DNA of 64,000 nucleotides from Chlamydiota bacterium (GCA_012729785.1 JAAYCL010000021.1:7876-71875); one strand, 5' to 3'; shown: positions 51,690-61,822, counted from the stretch's first letter. Numbers and translations are program-made. Notes: generated from the sequence alone by a model not told the origin.

Positions 51690-53561
51690 ATGCGCTACCT
51701 TGACCAGATCGAGTCCCCCGAGGACCTGCGGAAGCTTTCCGTGCGCGAGCTTCCGGAGGTCGCCCGCGAAATCCGCGAGCGCCTGATCCGGGTCGTCTCC
51801 TCCAACGGCGGGCATCTCGCCTCGAGCCTGGGCGCGGTGGATCTCACCCTTGCCCTCCACTACGTCTTCGACACGCCGCGCGACGCGATCGTCTGGGACG
51901 TGGGGCACCAGGCGTACGCCCACAAGCTCATCACCGGCCGCAACGCCTCCTTCGACACGCTGCGCCGCCTGGGCGGCGTCGCGGGGTTCCCCCGCCGGGG
52001 GGAGAGTCCGCACGATGCCTTCGGCGCGGGGCACGCCAGCACCGCGGTCTCCGCGGCGCTGGGCCTCGCCGCCGCACGGGATTTGCGCGGCGGCCTCGAG
52101 AAGATCGTCGCCGTCATCGGCGACGGCTCGCTCACCGGGGGGCTCTGCTACGAGGGGTTGAACAACGCGGGGCACCGGGCGCGGAATCTCCTCGTGATCC
52201 TCAACGACAACGCGATGTCCATCTCCCGCAACGTCGGCGCCATCTCGGCCTACCTGAACCGGATCATCAGCTCCCCGATCTACAACAGCGTCCGCACGGA
52301 TCTCCAGGCGCTCGTGAAGACGATCCCCGGCGTCGGGAGCAGGGTGTTGGAGACGGCGCGGCGGATCGAGGAGAGCGTGAAGAACCTCGTCGTCCCCGGG
52401 ATGCTCTTCGAGGAGATGGGGTTCCGTTACTTCGGGCCCGCGGACGGCCACGACATCCCGAAGCTCGTCGAGATGCTCCGGCGCTTGAAGAGGATGGACC
52501 AGCCGCTGCTCCTCCACCTGCGCACCGTCAAGGGGAAAGGGTATCCGCACGCCGAGCGGCACCAGGAGTATTTCCACGGGACCAGCCCTTTCGACATCGC
52601 CACCGGCAAGCCGAAAGAGGAGAACGGCGGGCCGTCGTGGTCGGACGAGATGGGCGGGGCGCTGGCGCGGATCGCCCGCAGCGACCCGTCGGTCATCGCC
52701 GTCACCGCGGCGATGGCGGGGGGGACGGGGCTGTCGGGATTCGCGCAAGAGTTCCCGGACCGCTTCTTCGATGTGGGGATCGCCGAGGAGCACGCCGTCA
52801 CCTTCGCCGCCGGCCTCGCCGCGGGCGGCTGCACGCCGGTGGTCGCCCTGTACGCGACATTCCTCCAGCGGGCGTACGACCAGGTGATCCACGATGTATG
52901 CCTCCAAAACCTCCCGGTGGTGCTGGCGGTCGACCACGCGGGGATCGTCGGCTCCGACGGCCCGACGCACTCCGGGCAGTTCGCCTTCTCCACCCTGAGG
53001 CACATCCCCGGTCTGACGCTCCTGGCGCCGTCCGACGCGGGGGAGCTCAAAGAGATGCTCGCCTGGGCGATCGCGGCGAGGCGCCCGTGCGCGATCGCCT
53101 ACCCCAAGGGCGCGGCGATTCCCGCCCGGGCGTGTGAAGCCGCGCCGCCGCTGTCGCCCGGCAGGTCCCGCCGCCTCAGGGAGGGCCACGACGTCGTCAT
53201 CTTCGCGGCCGGGGCGATGGCGGGCGTCGCAGAGGTCGCCGCGGACCTTCTCCTGCAAAAGGGCCGGAGCGCCGCGGTGATCGACGCGCGTTTCATCAAG
53301 CCGCTCGACCGGGAGGCGATCCTCGCCGCGGCCCGGAAGCCCGGGCGCATCGTGACGCTCGAGGAGAACGCCCTCGAGGGGGGGCTGGGGAGCGGCGCGC
53401 TCACCCTCCTCGCGGAGGAGGGGGCGGCGGGCGCCGAGCTGCTGCCGCTCGGGATAGGGGATCAGTACGTGGAGCAGGGGGAGAGGAGCGAGATGCTGGC
53501 GTCGCTCGGCCTGGACGCCGCATCGGTCGCCCGCCGGATCCTCGACCGCTTCCGGTTCTAA
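51690..53561 (+). CDS. dxs: 1-deoxy-D-xylulose-5-phosphate synthase
   Basis: The 623-residue thiamine-diphosphate enzyme condenses pyruvate and glyceraldehyde 3-phosphate, the first step of the MEP isoprenoid route. Visible motifs are SNGGHLASSLGAVDLTLALHY, DVGHQAYAHK, the TPP motif GDGSLTGGLCYEGLNNAG, and FDVGIAEEHAVTFAAGLA in the transketolase domain, with a C-terminal domain after ~500. Length is normal. xseB-dxs-tlyA-nadK is a common gene order. It should supply undecaprenyl phosphate for the glycan genes. Confidence 0.97.
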   Translation: MRYLDQIESPEDLRKLSVRELPEVAREIRERLIRVVSSNGGHLASSLGAVDLTLALHYVFDTPRDAIVWDVGHQAYAHKLITGRNASFDTLRRLGGVAGFPRRGESPHDAFGAGHASTAVSAALGLAAARDLRGGLEKIVAVIGDGSLTGGLCYEGLNNAGHRARNLLVILNDNAMSISRNVGAISAYLNRIISSPIYNSVRTDLQALVKTIPGVGSRVLETARRIEESVKNLVVPGMLFEEMGFRYFGPADGHDIPKLVEMLRRLKRMDQPLLLHLRTVKGKGYPHAERHQEYFHGTSPFDIATGKPKEENGGPSWSDEMGGALARIARSDPSVIAVTAAMAGGTGLSGFAQEFPDRFFDVGIAEEHAVTFAAGLAAGGCTPVVALYATFLQRAYDQVIHDVCLQNLPVVLAVDHAGIVGSDGPTHSGQFAFSTLRHIPGLTLLAPSDAGELKEMLAWAIAARRPCAIAYPKGAAIPARACEAAPPLSPGRSRRLREGHDVVIFAAGAMAGVAEVAADLLLQKGRSAAVIDARFIKPLDREAILAAARKPGRIVTLEENALEGGLGSGALTLLAEEGAAGAELLPLGIGDQYVEQGERSEMLASLGLDAASVARRILDRFRF

Positions 53562-53601
53562 CGCCCGTCCCCCTTTCGCCAACCCAGGCACCCGATAGCC
53601 G

Positions 53602-54330
53602 ATGAAGGTCCGTCTTGATCGTCTGCTGGTGGAGCGGGGGTTCTTCGAAAGCGGCGAGAAGGCCCGGCGCGCCGTGATGGCCGGGACGGTGACCGTGGAC
53701 GGCCGTCGCGCCGACAAGGCGGGGAAGGCGGTCGACGCGGGGTGCGCGCTCGCCGTCGCCGCCCCCGCGCCTTTCGTCGGGCGGGGAGGGGAGAAGCTCG
53801 ACGCCGCGCTCAAAACGTTCCGCGTCCCCGTCTCGGGGAGGCACTGCCTCGACCTGGGCGCCTCCACGGGCGGTTTCACCGACTGCTTGCTCAAGGCGGG
53901 GGCAACCTCCGTGATCGCCGTCGACGTCGGGCGCGGGCAGCTCGACCGGCGCCTGCGCGAGGACCCGCGGGTCGTCGTGCGGGAACGGACAAACGCGCGG
54001 TACCTGTCCCGCGAGGATCTCCCGCGGGATGCGGAGCTGGTCACCGTGGACCTTTCGTTCATATCGCTCGACAAGGTGCTCCCGGCGATCTCCCGCCTGA
54101 TCGTCGGAGGGGGAGATCTGGTCGCCCTGGTCAAGCCGCAGTTCGAGGCGGGGCGGAGCGAGGTGCAGCGCGGCGGCGTCGTCCGAAACGGGCGGGTGCA
54201 CGCGCGCGTCGTCTGGCACGCCTGCCTGGCGGCAGAGCGGTGCGGGCTCGAGATCATGGGGATCGCCGAATCCCCGCTGACGGGGCCCGCGGGCAACCGG
54301 GAGTTTTTCATCCACGCGAGGAAACCGTGA
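53602..54330 (+). CDS. tlyA: TlyA family rRNA 2'-O-methyltransferase
   Basis: This 242-residue protein joins an S4 RNA-binding domain (VRLDRLLVERGFFESGEKARRAVMAG) to an FtsJ-like methyltransferase (DLGASTGGFTDCLLKAGA for SAM, then VTVDLSFISL and ALVKPQFE). TlyA methylates 16S and 23S rRNA, and some members were reported as haemolysins. It begins 40 bp after dxs. Its stop overlaps the nadK GTG (GTGA). Confidence 0.95.
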   Translation: MKVRLDRLLVERGFFESGEKARRAVMAGTVTVDGRRADKAGKAVDAGCALAVAAPAPFVGRGGEKLDAALKTFRVPVSGRHCLDLGASTGGFTDCLLKAGATSVIAVDVGRGQLDRRLREDPRVVVRERTNARYLSREDLPRDAELVTVDLSFISLDKVLPAISRLIVGGGDLVALVKPQFEAGRSEVQRGGVVRNGRVHARVVWHACLAAERCGLEIMGIAESPLTGPAGNREFFIHARKP

Positions 54331-55226
54331 AGACGAACGCGGCGAAACGGCGCGGCATCCGCACAGTCGCCCTCGTGGCCAACGCGCGCAAGAGGGGGGC
54401 GGCCGCGACGGTCGCGCGGATTGCGCGGTTCCTGCGCGGGCGCGGGATGCGCCTCGTCGCCGATCCGGAGACCGCCCGGCTCCTCGGGGAGGAGGCGATA
54501 GCCAGGGACGACGAAACCCTGCGGGGGGAGGCGGACCTTGCGGTGAGCGTCGGCGGCGACGGCACGGTCCTGAAGGCGGCGCGCATCGTGGCCGGGAGCC
54601 GGGTCCCTCTGATGGGGATCAACCTCGGCGGCCTCGGCTTCCTCACCGCCACCGCGCGCGCCGGGGCCTCCCGGTGCCTCAAGGAGGCGCTCCGGGGGAG
54701 GCTCCGCGCCGAGGAGCGGATGATGCTCAGGGTATCCCTCGTGCGCGGCGGGCGGGAGATCTGCGCGCACGTCGCCCTGAACGACGCGGTGATCGGGAAG
54801 GGGGCCCAGGCGCGCCTGATGGCGCTGGAGACGTTTATCGGGGACGAGTTCCTCGTCACCTACGTCGCCGACGGCCTGATCATCTCGAGCCCCACCGGAT
54901 CCACCGCCTACTCGCTCTCCGCGGGGGGGGCCCTTGTCAGCCCCGCCTTGGATGCTATAATGGTAACGCCGATCTGCCCGCACATGCTCACGAACCGTCC
55001 GATCATCGTGCCGGGCGGGAAAGCGGTGCGGGCGCGGATCTCGACGCACGGGCGCGAAGCGACGCTCTCGATAGACGGGCAGGTGAACGAGGCGCTGGCG
55101 GACGGCGACGAGGTGTCGGTGGCGAAGGCGGAGGGGCGGCTCACGCTGCTCGCCTCCCCGCGGAGGACGCACTTCACGCTGCTCAGGGAGAAGCTCCACT
55201 GGGGAGGACGGACGCTGCATGGCTAG
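54327..55226 (+). CDS. nadK: NAD kinase
   Basis: The 299-residue enzyme phosphorylates NAD to NADP. It has the GGDGT motif (SVGGDGTVLKAAR), NLGGLGFLT, the LNDAVIGKG segment and the GSTAYSLSAGGALVSP signature. It starts at GTG 54327, overlapping the tlyA stop, so it is coupled. Its end overlaps the start of the ferredoxin gene by 8 bp, joining it to the oxidoreductase operon. Confidence 0.97.
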   Translation: MKTNAAKRRGIRTVALVANARKRGAAATVARIARFLRGRGMRLVADPETARLLGEEAIARDDETLRGEADLAVSVGGDGTVLKAARIVAGSRVPLMGINLGGLGFLTATARAGASRCLKEALRGRLRAEERMMLRVSLVRGGREICAHVALNDAVIGKGAQARLMALETFIGDEFLVTYVADGLIISSPTGSTAYSLSAGGALVSPALDAIMVTPICPHMLTNRPIIVPGGKAVRARISTHGREATLSIDGQVNEALADGDEVSVAKAEGRLTLLASPRRTHFTLLREKLHWGGRTLHG

Positions 55227-55494
55227 GGTCACCATAGACATCACGCGCTGCAAGGGGTGCGAACTCTGCGTGGAGTCGTGCCCCCAGGGCGTCATCGCCA
55301 TGTCGAAGTCCCTCAACGACAAGGGGGTCCACTTCGCGCAGCCGGCCCGCATCGAGGAGTGTACCGGGTGCGGCCTCTGCGCGATGATGTGCCCCGACGT
55401 CATCATCGAGGTGGACCGGGAGGAGACCCCGGCCCCTGCGCACGCCCCCCGCCCCCCCGAACTGGACCCCGCGGGGACACCCCCGGAACCGTAG
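55219..55494 (+). CDS. 2-oxoacid:ferredoxin oxidoreductase delta subunit (2[4Fe-4S] ferredoxin)
   Basis: This 91-residue protein has two CxxCxxCxxxCP clusters (CKGCELCVESCP and CTGCGLCAMMCP), each binding a 4Fe-4S centre. It carries electrons from the TPP subunit to external ferredoxin. The four genes delta-alpha-beta-gamma (55219-57984) are in the usual order. A Pro-rich tail of ~20 residues is extra. It begins inside nadK behind GGGGAGGA. Confidence 0.94.
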   Translation: MARVTIDITRCKGCELCVESCPQGVIAMSKSLNDKGVHFAQPARIEECTGCGLCAMMCPDVIIEVDREETPAPAHAPRPPELDPAGTPPEP

Positions 55495-55506
55495 CACGGT
55501 GACGTC

Positions 55507-56583
55507 ATGGCGAAAAAGAAGCTGATGTGCGGGAACGAGGCGCTCTCGGAGGCGGCCATCGCGGCCGGGTGCCGGTGCTACTTCGGCTACCCGATCACGC
55601 CGCAGAACGAGGTGACCTCCTATATGTCGCGGCGGATGCCGGAGGTCGGCGGGCAGTTCGTGCAGAGCGAGAGCGAGCTCGCCGCCATCAACATGGTCTT
55701 CGGCGCCTCCGCGGTCGGCGCCCGGGCGATCACCTCCTCCTCGAGCCCCGGCATCAGCCTGATGCAGGAGGGGATCTCGTACATCGCGGGGTGCGAGCTC
55801 CCCGCGGTCATCGTGAACATCATGCGCGGCGGCCCCGGTCTCGGCAACATCGGCCCGAGCCAGGCCGACTACTTCCAGGCGACCCGCGGCGGCGGCCACG
55901 GCGACTACCACGTGATCGTTCTCGCACCCGCGAGCGTGCAGGAGCTGGTGGACCATGTCTTCCTCGCCTTCGATCTCGCCGACAGATACCGGAACCCGGT
56001 GATGATCCTCGGGGACGGCGTGCTCGGGCAGATGGTCGAACCGGTGGAGATCTCCGCCAAACGGCATGCGCGGCTCCCGGCGAAGGAGTGGGCGCTCACC
56101 GGGTGCGCGGGCAGGGAGCCCAACAAGGTGCGCTCGCTCGTGCTCGGCGACAACGAGCTCCTCGCGCACAACAACAAGCTCCAGGCGAGATACCGTCAGA
56201 TCGCCGAGACGGAGATGCGCGCGGAGTCGTTCCAGACCGACGGCGCCGAGCTCCTCCTGGTCGCCTACGGAACGCCGTCGCGGACCTGCCGCGCCGCGCT
56301 CAAGGAGTTCAGGGCGCGGGGGTACCGGGTCGGCCTCTTCAGGCCGGTCACGCTTTGGCCGTTCCCGGCGGCGGCGCTCACCGAGGCCGCGAAGGCGGCG
56401 CGTGTCGTCCTCGTGGTCGAGATGAGCGCCGGGCAGCTCATCCAGGATGTGCGCCTCGCCCTCGGGAAATCGCCGGCGCAGGTGGAGCTTCTCGGCAAGC
56501 CGGGCGGCGAGGTGATCCAGAAGGCCGAGGTGAACGCGGCGATCGAGAAGGTCGTCGAGGCGCACGGCCTCAAGAGAAGGTGA
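55507..56583 (+). CDS. vorB: 2-oxoacid:ferredoxin oxidoreductase alpha subunit (VorB/KorA type)
   Basis: The 358-residue subunit begins KKKLMCGNEALSEAAIAAGC and contains CYFGYPITPQNEVTSYM and SSSPGISLMQEGISYIAG, the Pyr-domain signatures. The start matches proteins usually annotated VorB (3-methyl-2-oxobutanoate:ferredoxin oxidoreductase), so branched-chain 2-oxoacids are a likely substrate, but 2-oxoglutarate enzymes look much the same. The reaction links oxidative decarboxylation to ferredoxin reduction and acyl-CoA formation. Confidence 0.9.
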   Translation: MAKKKLMCGNEALSEAAIAAGCRCYFGYPITPQNEVTSYMSRRMPEVGGQFVQSESELAAINMVFGASAVGARAITSSSSPGISLMQEGISYIAGCELPAVIVNIMRGGPGLGNIGPSQADYFQATRGGGHGDYHVIVLAPASVQELVDHVFLAFDLADRYRNPVMILGDGVLGQMVEPVEISAKRHARLPAKEWALTGCAGREPNKVRSLVLGDNELLAHNNKLQARYRQIAETEMRAESFQTDGAELLLVAYGTPSRTCRAALKEFRARGYRVGLFRPVTLWPFPAAALTEAAKAARVVLVVEMSAGQLIQDVRLALGKSPAQVELLGKPGGEVIQKAEVNAAIEKVVEAHGLKRR

Positions 56584-56618
56584 CCGTGCGGGCGGGCGAA
56601 GACGGGAAGGATGCCTGA

Positions 56619-57374
56619 ATGAAACGCGGGACGGCGCGGCCGAAAAGCCTCAGGGACGTCGAGACGCACTACTGCGCCGGCTGCGGGCACGGGATCGTTC
56701 ATCGGCTGATCGCCGAGGCGGTCGACGAGCTCGGCATTCGCGAGCGCGTGGTGGGCATCGCCCCCGTCGGCTGCGCGGTGCTCGCCTACGACTACTTCAA
56801 CTTCGACGTGAGCGAGGCGGCGCACGGGCGGGCCCCCGCGGTCGCCACGGGGATGAAGCGCGCGCGTCCGGATCTGATCGTCTTCTCCTACCAGGGGGAC
56901 GGGGACCTCGCCGCTATCGGGATGGCGGAGATCATCCACGCGGCGAACCGCGGGGAGGGGATCACCGTCTTCTTCGTCAACAACGCGGTCTACGGGATGA
57001 CCGGTGGCCAGATGGCCCCGACCACGATGCTCGGGCAGAAGACCATGACCTCGCCCCGCGGCCGCGCGGCCGCGCATGAGGGGAACCCGATACGGGTCGC
57101 CGAGCTCCTCGCGCAGTTCGACGGGGTGAAGTTCGTGGAGCGCTGCACCGTCTCCAAGCCCAAGAACGTCGCCAAGACGAAGGCCGCGATCAAGCTCGCC
57201 CTGCGGCTGCAGGTCGAGGGGAAGGGGTTCGGTTTCGTCGAGATCCTCTCGCCGTGCCCCACCTACTGGGGGCTCCAGCCGCGCGTGGCGATGAAGATGA
57301 TCGACGAGAAGATGACCGAGGTGTTCCCGCTCGGGCGGTTCAAGTACGTTTGCCCCGAGGGGGAGGGAAGATGA
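56619..57374 (+). CDS. vorA: 2-oxoacid:ferredoxin oxidoreductase beta subunit (TPP-binding)
   Basis: The 251-residue subunit contains HYCAGCGHGIVHRL, PVGCAVLAYDYF and the TPP/Mg motif GDGDLAAIGMAEIIHAANR followed by FFVNNAVYGMTGGQMAPTT. It binds thiamine diphosphate and pairs with the alpha subunit. GGGAAGGA lies 8 nt before ATG 56619, 35 bp after the alpha gene. Confidence 0.93.
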   Translation: MKRGTARPKSLRDVETHYCAGCGHGIVHRLIAEAVDELGIRERVVGIAPVGCAVLAYDYFNFDVSEAAHGRAPAVATGMKRARPDLIVFSYQGDGDLAAIGMAEIIHAANRGEGITVFFVNNAVYGMTGGQMAPTTMLGQKTMTSPRGRAAAHEGNPIRVAELLAQFDGVKFVERCTVSKPKNVAKTKAAIKLALRLQVEGKGFGFVEILSPCPTYWGLQPRVAMKMIDEKMTEVFPLGRFKYVCPEGEGR

Positions 57375-57390
57375 CGCCGGGGAGGCGGGG

Positions 57391-57984
57391 ATGAAGGAAG
57401 AGCGGGTCATCATCGCCGGCTTCGGCGGGCAGGGGATCATGTTCATGGGGAAGCTCCTCTGCTACGCGGGGATGCTGGAGGGGAAACAGGTCACCTACAT
57501 GCCCTCCTACGGGGCGGAGGTCCGCGGCGGGACCGCCTACTGCAACGTGATCATCTCCGCCGAAGAGATCGCCTCGCCGGTCGTCGCCGAACCGACCTCC
57601 GCGATCATCATGAACCTCCCGTCGCTCGTCAAGTTCGAGCCGATGCTCCTGAAGAAGGGGCTCCTCGTCGTGAATTCGTCCCTCGTCTCCCGGCCCCCGA
57701 AACGCAAGGACCTCGAGGTGATCGCCATCCAGGCCACGGGCATCGCCGACGGCCTCGGGAATACCCGCGTGGCCAACATGGTCGCCCTGGGGGCGTACCT
57801 GGCCAAGCGCGATAGCGTCGGGATCGAAACCGCCCTCGCCGCGGTCGAGGAGATGCTCCCCCCCTACCGCCAGCACCTCGTCGAGATCAATCGCCGGGCG
57901 CTGCGCGAGGGGAAGGGGTTTGTCGAGTCCCGGAGCTCCGACGCCCTCTGGAGCAAGATCAGCCGCGGCTTCGGGTTCGGATGA
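57391..57984 (+). CDS. 2-oxoacid:ferredoxin oxidoreductase gamma subunit
   Basis: This 197-residue protein has the POR_gamma fold ([45 protein letters not shown]), the usual signature of this subunit. It completes the four-part enzyme. Its stop overlaps the gltX ATG (ATGA), so the oxidoreductase genes run straight into the tRNA synthetase genes. Confidence 0.94.
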   Translation: MKEERVIIAGFGGQGIMFMGKLLCYAGMLEGKQVTYMPSYGAEVRGGTAYCNVIISAEEIASPVVAEPTSAIIMNLPSLVKFEPMLLKKGLLVVNSSLVSRPPKRKDLEVIAIQATGIADGLGNTRVANMVALGAYLAKRDSVGIETALAAVEEMLPPYRQHLVEINRRALREGKGFVESRSSDALWSKISRGFGFG

Positions 57985-59351
57985 CCGTGAACCCGTCTCC
58001 CGCCGCCCCGCCGCGCGTCCGCTTCGCCCCCAGCCCGACCGGGCACCTCCATATCGGGGGCGCACGGACGGCGCTCTTCAACTGGCTCTTCGCGCGCCGC
58101 CTCGGCGGGACCTTCATCCTCCGCATCGAAGACACCGACCTCCAGCGCTCGACGCGGGAGTCGGTGGACGCCATCATCGACAACCTCCGTTGGCTCGGGC
58201 TCGACTGGGACGAGGGGCCGATCCTCCAGTCCGGCCGCTTCCCCCTCTACGCCCCGCAGGCCGAGCGCCTGGTCGCGGAGGGGAGGGCGTACCGCTCCGA
58301 CGACAGGAAGGGCGCGAAACAGGCCGTCATTTTGAAGAAGCCGGAGCGGGAGATCGCGGTGGACGACATCGTCCACGGAAGGATGGTCTTCTCCCCCGAC
58401 GCGGTCGGCGACCTTGTGCTGATGAAGTCCGACGGCACCCCGACCTACAACTTCGCCTGCGTGGTCGACGACGCGGCGATGGGGATCACGCACATCATCC
58501 GCGGCGACGACCATGTGAGCAACACCCCCAAGCAACTCCTCCTGTACGAGGCGCTCGGGCTTCCCGTCCCGCTCTTCGCGCACGTGCCGCTCATCATGGG
58601 CCCCGACGGGTCGCGCCTGAGCAAACGGCACGGGGCGACCTCCGTCGGGCAGTTCCGCGAGGAGGGGATCCTCCCCGAGGCGCTCGTGAACTTCCTCGCC
58701 CTCCTCGGCTGGTCCCCCGGCGACGACCGCGAGATCATGTCGCTTTCGGAGCTGATCGCGGCCTTCTCGCTCGAGCGGGTGAACAAGAAGAGCGCGGTCT
58801 TCGACACGAAGAAGCTCGAGTGGCTGAACATGCAGTACTTCAAGAAGCGGTCGGCGGAGGAGATCGCGCGCATGGCGCTGCCGCACCTGGCGGCGTACGG
58901 CCTGGAGCCCGGCGCGGTCTCCCCGGGGCGGCTGGAGGAGGTGGTCCGCCTGCTCGGGGAGAGGTTCAGGACGCTCCGGGACCTTGCGGACAAGGCGCAC
59001 TACTTCTTTGCCGACGCGCCGAACATCGATCCGGCGGCGTTCCGGAAGCATATCCGCAGGGAGGGCTCCGCGGAGATCCTCGCGGACGTGGCCGCCCGGT
59101 TGGAGGCGCTCGACGGCTTCACCCCGGAGGCGATCGAGCGCGAACTGCGCGCCGTGAGCGCCGCGCGCGGCGTGAAGGCGGGGGCGGTGATGCAGCCGGT
59201 GCGCGTGGCGGTGTGCGGGCGCGCGGAGACGCCAAGCATCTTCGAGACGCTGGTCCTCGTCGGGAAGGAGAAGGTCCTCGGCCGTCTGCGGCGGGCCCCC
59301 CTCCTCGAAATCCCCGACGGGGCCCCGGAAGGGGAGCGGCGGGCGCCATGA
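57981..59351 (+). CDS. gltX: glutamyl-tRNA synthetase
   Basis: The 456-residue class I synthetase has the HIGH-type motif [19 protein letters not shown] and the KMSKS-type motif [11 protein letters not shown] helical anticodon-binding domain follows (~310-456). As a separate GlnRS is encoded next, this enzyme is probably discriminating (tRNA-Glu only), but I cannot show it from sequence. Coupled to the preceding gene by ATGA and to glnS by another ATGA. Confidence 0.96.
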   Translation: MTVNPSPAAPPRVRFAPSPTGHLHIGGARTALFNWLFARRLGGTFILRIEDTDLQRSTRESVDAIIDNLRWLGLDWDEGPILQSGRFPLYAPQAERLVAEGRAYRSDDRKGAKQAVILKKPEREIAVDDIVHGRMVFSPDAVGDLVLMKSDGTPTYNFACVVDDAAMGITHIIRGDDHVSNTPKQLLLYEALGLPVPLFAHVPLIMGPDGSRLSKRHGATSVGQFREEGILPEALVNFLALLGWSPGDDREIMSLSELIAAFSLERVNKKSAVFDTKKLEWLNMQYFKKRSAEEIARMALPHLAAYGLEPGAVSPGRLEEVVRLLGERFRTLRDLADKAHYFFADAPNIDPAAFRKHIRREGSAEILADVAARLEALDGFTPEAIERELRAVSAARGVKAGAVMQPVRVAVCGRAETPSIFETLVLVGKEKVLGRLRRAPLLEIPDGAPEGERRAP

Positions 59352-61063
59352 ACGCCACCGGCAACGGCCGTCTCCCGGAAGGCGCCCCCCCTCCGCGGGA
59401 TTTCATCCGCCAGATCGTCGCGGAGGATCTGGCCTCCGGGAAACACGGCGGCCGGGTCGTGACGCGCTTCCCCCCCGAGCCGAACGGCTACCTCCATATC
59501 GGGCACGCGAAGTCGATCTGCCTCAACTTCGGCATCGCCGCCGAGAACGGCGGGAGGTGCCACCTCCGCTTCGACGACACCAACCCCGCGAAGGAGGATG
59601 TCGAGTACGTCGAGTCCATCCTGCGCGACGTGCGCTGGCTCGGCTTCGACTGGGGCCCGCACCTGTACTACGCCTCCGACTACTTCGAACGGCTCTACGG
59701 CTTCGCCGTGGAGCTCGTCCGGCGGGGGAAGGCGTACGTGGACAGCTTGAGCGCGGATGAGATACGGAGGCACCGGGGGACGCTCACCGAGCCCGGCCGG
59801 GAGAGCCCGTTCCGCACCCGCTCCGTGGAGGAGAACCTCGACCTGTTCGGCCGGATGCGGCGGGGGGAGTTCCCCGACGGCGCGCACGTCCTCCGCGCGA
59901 AGATCGACATGGCGTCTCCGAATTTGAACATGCGCGACCCGACGATCTACCGGATCAGGCGCCAGACGCACCACCGCACCGGGGATGCGTGGTGCATCTA
60001 CCCGATGTACGACTTCGCGCACTGCCTCTCCGACTCGATCGAGGGGATTACGCACTCGATCTGCACGCTGGAGTTCGAGGACCACCGCCCGCTCTACGAC
60101 TGGTTCCTCGACGCCCTTGAAACCGGCTGCCACCCGCAGCAGATCGAGTTCGCCCGCCTCAACGTGAGCCACACCATCCTCTCCAAGCGCCGTCTCCTCG
60201 CGCTCGTGCAGGAGGGGCGCGTCTCGGGCTGGGACGATCCGCGGATGCCCACGCTCTCGGGCTTGCGGAGGCGCGGTTGCACCCCCGAGGCGATACGGAG
60301 CTTCTGCGAGCGGATCGGCGTGGCGAAGACCGACAGCACGGTGGAGATCGCCCTGTTCGAGCACTGCCTCCGCGACGACCTGAACCGGCGCGCCGCCCGT
60401 CGGATGGCGGTGCTGCGGCCCCTTCGCGTGGTCGTGGAGAACTACCCCGAGGGGACCACGGAGGAGCTCGACGCCGTGAACAACCCCGAGGATCCGTCCG
60501 CGGGGACGCGGAGGATCCCGTTCTCGCGGGTCATCTACGTCGAGCGGGACGATTTCAGGGAACAGCCGCCGAAGAAGTACCACCGCCTCTCGCCGGGCGC
60601 CGAGGTGCGCCTGCGGTACGGCTACCTCGTCACCTGCACCGGGTTCACGAAGGACCCGCGCACCGGGGAGGTGACGGAGCTCCGGTGCCGGTACGATCCC
60701 GCCACGCGCGGCGGGCACGCGCCCGACGGCCGAAAGGTCAAGGGGACGATCCACTGGCTCTCGGCCGCCCACGCCGTTTCGGCGGAGGCGCGCCTCTACG
60801 ACCACCTCTTCACGGCGGAGGACCCGTCGGGGGGAGGGGAGGGAACGGACTGGAGGACGTGCCTGAATCCGGCCTCGCGGGAGATCGTGACCGGGTGCCT
60901 CGTCGAACCGGCCCTCCTCGGCGCCGCGCCGGGGGAGACGTTCCAGTTCGAGCGGCTGGGCTACTTCTGCGTCGACCCCGACTCCGCCCCCGGGAAACCG
61001 GTCTTCAACCGGACCGTGGCGCTCCGCGACACCTGGGGCAGGATCGAGAAGGCGCAACGGTAG
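59348..61063 (+). CDS. glnS: glutaminyl-tRNA synthetase
   Basis: The 571-residue class I enzyme has [23 protein letters not shown] (HIGH), the KMSKS equivalent [11 protein letters not shown], and two C-terminal beta-barrel anticodon domains (~340-560, with [12 protein letters not shown]). It charges tRNA-Gln directly, avoiding the GatCAB route. GlnRS came to bacteria from eukaryotes and is confined to some phyla, so its presence is a useful taxonomic hint. It starts inside the gltX stop, an unusual tandem arrangement. Confidence 0.97.
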   Translation: MNATGNGRLPEGAPPPRDFIRQIVAEDLASGKHGGRVVTRFPPEPNGYLHIGHAKSICLNFGIAAENGGRCHLRFDDTNPAKEDVEYVESILRDVRWLGFDWGPHLYYASDYFERLYGFAVELVRRGKAYVDSLSADEIRRHRGTLTEPGRESPFRTRSVEENLDLFGRMRRGEFPDGAHVLRAKIDMASPNLNMRDPTIYRIRRQTHHRTGDAWCIYPMYDFAHCLSDSIEGITHSICTLEFEDHRPLYDWFLDALETGCHPQQIEFARLNVSHTILSKRRLLALVQEGRVSGWDDPRMPTLSGLRRRGCTPEAIRSFCERIGVAKTDSTVEIALFEHCLRDDLNRRAARRMAVLRPLRVVVENYPEGTTEELDAVNNPEDPSAGTRRIPFSRVIYVERDDFREQPPKKYHRLSPGAEVRLRYGYLVTCTGFTKDPRTGEVTELRCRYDPATRGGHAPDGRKVKGTIHWLSAAHAVSAEARLYDHLFTAEDPSGGGEGTDWRTCLNPASREIVTGCLVEPALLGAAPGETFQFERLGYFCVDPDSAPGKPVFNRTVALRDTWGRIEKAQR

Positions 61064-61143
61064 CGCGGGGCGTCGCTGCCCATGCCGCGGGCGGATGTTC
61101 AATCGCGATGCAAGAGCGGGTGCACAAGAACTGCGACGCGTGC

Positions 61144-61223
61144 GTAAGTGTATGACCCCAATTCTGCAAGGGGCTTTGACGTAAGTGTATAGTTGAGATC
61201 TGACCCCAATTCTGCAAGGGGCT
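61144..61223. repeat. duplicated 32-bp element, second copy with an 11-bp insert
   Basis: GTAAGTGTAT followed by GACCCCAATTCTGCAAGGGGCT occurs at 61144-61175. It recurs at 61181-61223 with AGTTGAGATCT inserted after GTAAGTGTAT. The second copy ends 4 bp before pgsA and its AAGGGG (61216-61221) is the ribosome site of that gene. Sequences with TGACCCCAATT are familiar from dispersed repeats near REP-type transposase genes, but no transposase is here. Confidence 0.8.
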
Positions 61224-61227
61224 CCGC

Positions 61228-61782
61228 ATGTTGAATCTTCCGAACCTGATCACGCTCATACGGATCGTGCTGATCCCCTGTTTCGTCGCGTTGCTGCTGC
61301 GCTACCGGGAGACGGGCGAGGAAATGTTCCGGTGGCTGGCGTTCGCGGCGTTCGTCGCCGCCGCGGCGAGCGACGCGTTCGACGGGATGATCGCGCGGAT
61401 GCAGGACAGGAAGACCGTGTTGGGGTCGTACCTCGACCCCCTCGCCGACAAGCTGCTGCTGCTCGCGGCGGTCGTGGTTCTCAGCGTGCCGATGGGACGC
61501 CTGGAGAGGCTCCCGAGCTGGTTCCCGGTGCTCGTGCTCAGCCGCGACCTGCTCATCGCGCTCGGTTCCCTCCTGGTTCACATGCTGTGCGGCTCGTTGA
61601 CCCCGCGCCCGAGCGTCGCGGGGAAATGCGCGACGACGCTCCAGATGGTCACCTGCGCCTGGGTCCTCTGCGGATGGCCGTACCACGAGATCTTCTTGTA
61701 CCCCGCCGCCGCCCTCACGGTCGTCTCCGGGGTCGGGTACGCGCGGGACGGCCTGCGGCAGTTCCAGGGGGTCGGCGGCTGA
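61228..61782 (+). CDS. pgsA: CDP-alcohol phosphatidyltransferase (phosphatidylglycerophosphate synthase-like)
   Basis: The 184-residue integral membrane protein has four to six helices and the family motif D-x2-DG-x2-AR-x8-G-x3-D-x3-D (SDAFDGMIAR, then GSYLDPLADK). It begins LNLPNLITLIRI, typical of PgsA. It joins glycerol 3-phosphate to CDP-diacylglycerol in the path to phosphatidylglycerol. The ribosome site AAGGGG is supplied by the upstream repeat. der follows after 40 bp. Confidence 0.92.
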   Translation: MLNLPNLITLIRIVLIPCFVALLLRYRETGEEMFRWLAFAAFVAAAASDAFDGMIARMQDRKTVLGSYLDPLADKLLLLAAVVVLSVPMGRLERLPSWFPVLVLSRDLLIALGSLLVHMLCGSLTPRPSVAGKCATTLQMVTCAWVLCGWPYHEIFLYPAAALTVVSGVGYARDGLRQFQGVGG

Positions 61783-61822
61783 GCGGGGGGGACGCGGTCC
61801 GCCCGAGGAAGGTGAGATCCCC

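Noticed and set aside
51663-55559. A minus-strand frame of about 1,298 codons over dxs, tlyA and nadK
   Set aside because: Antisense to three well-conserved genes; no motif and typical shadow composition.
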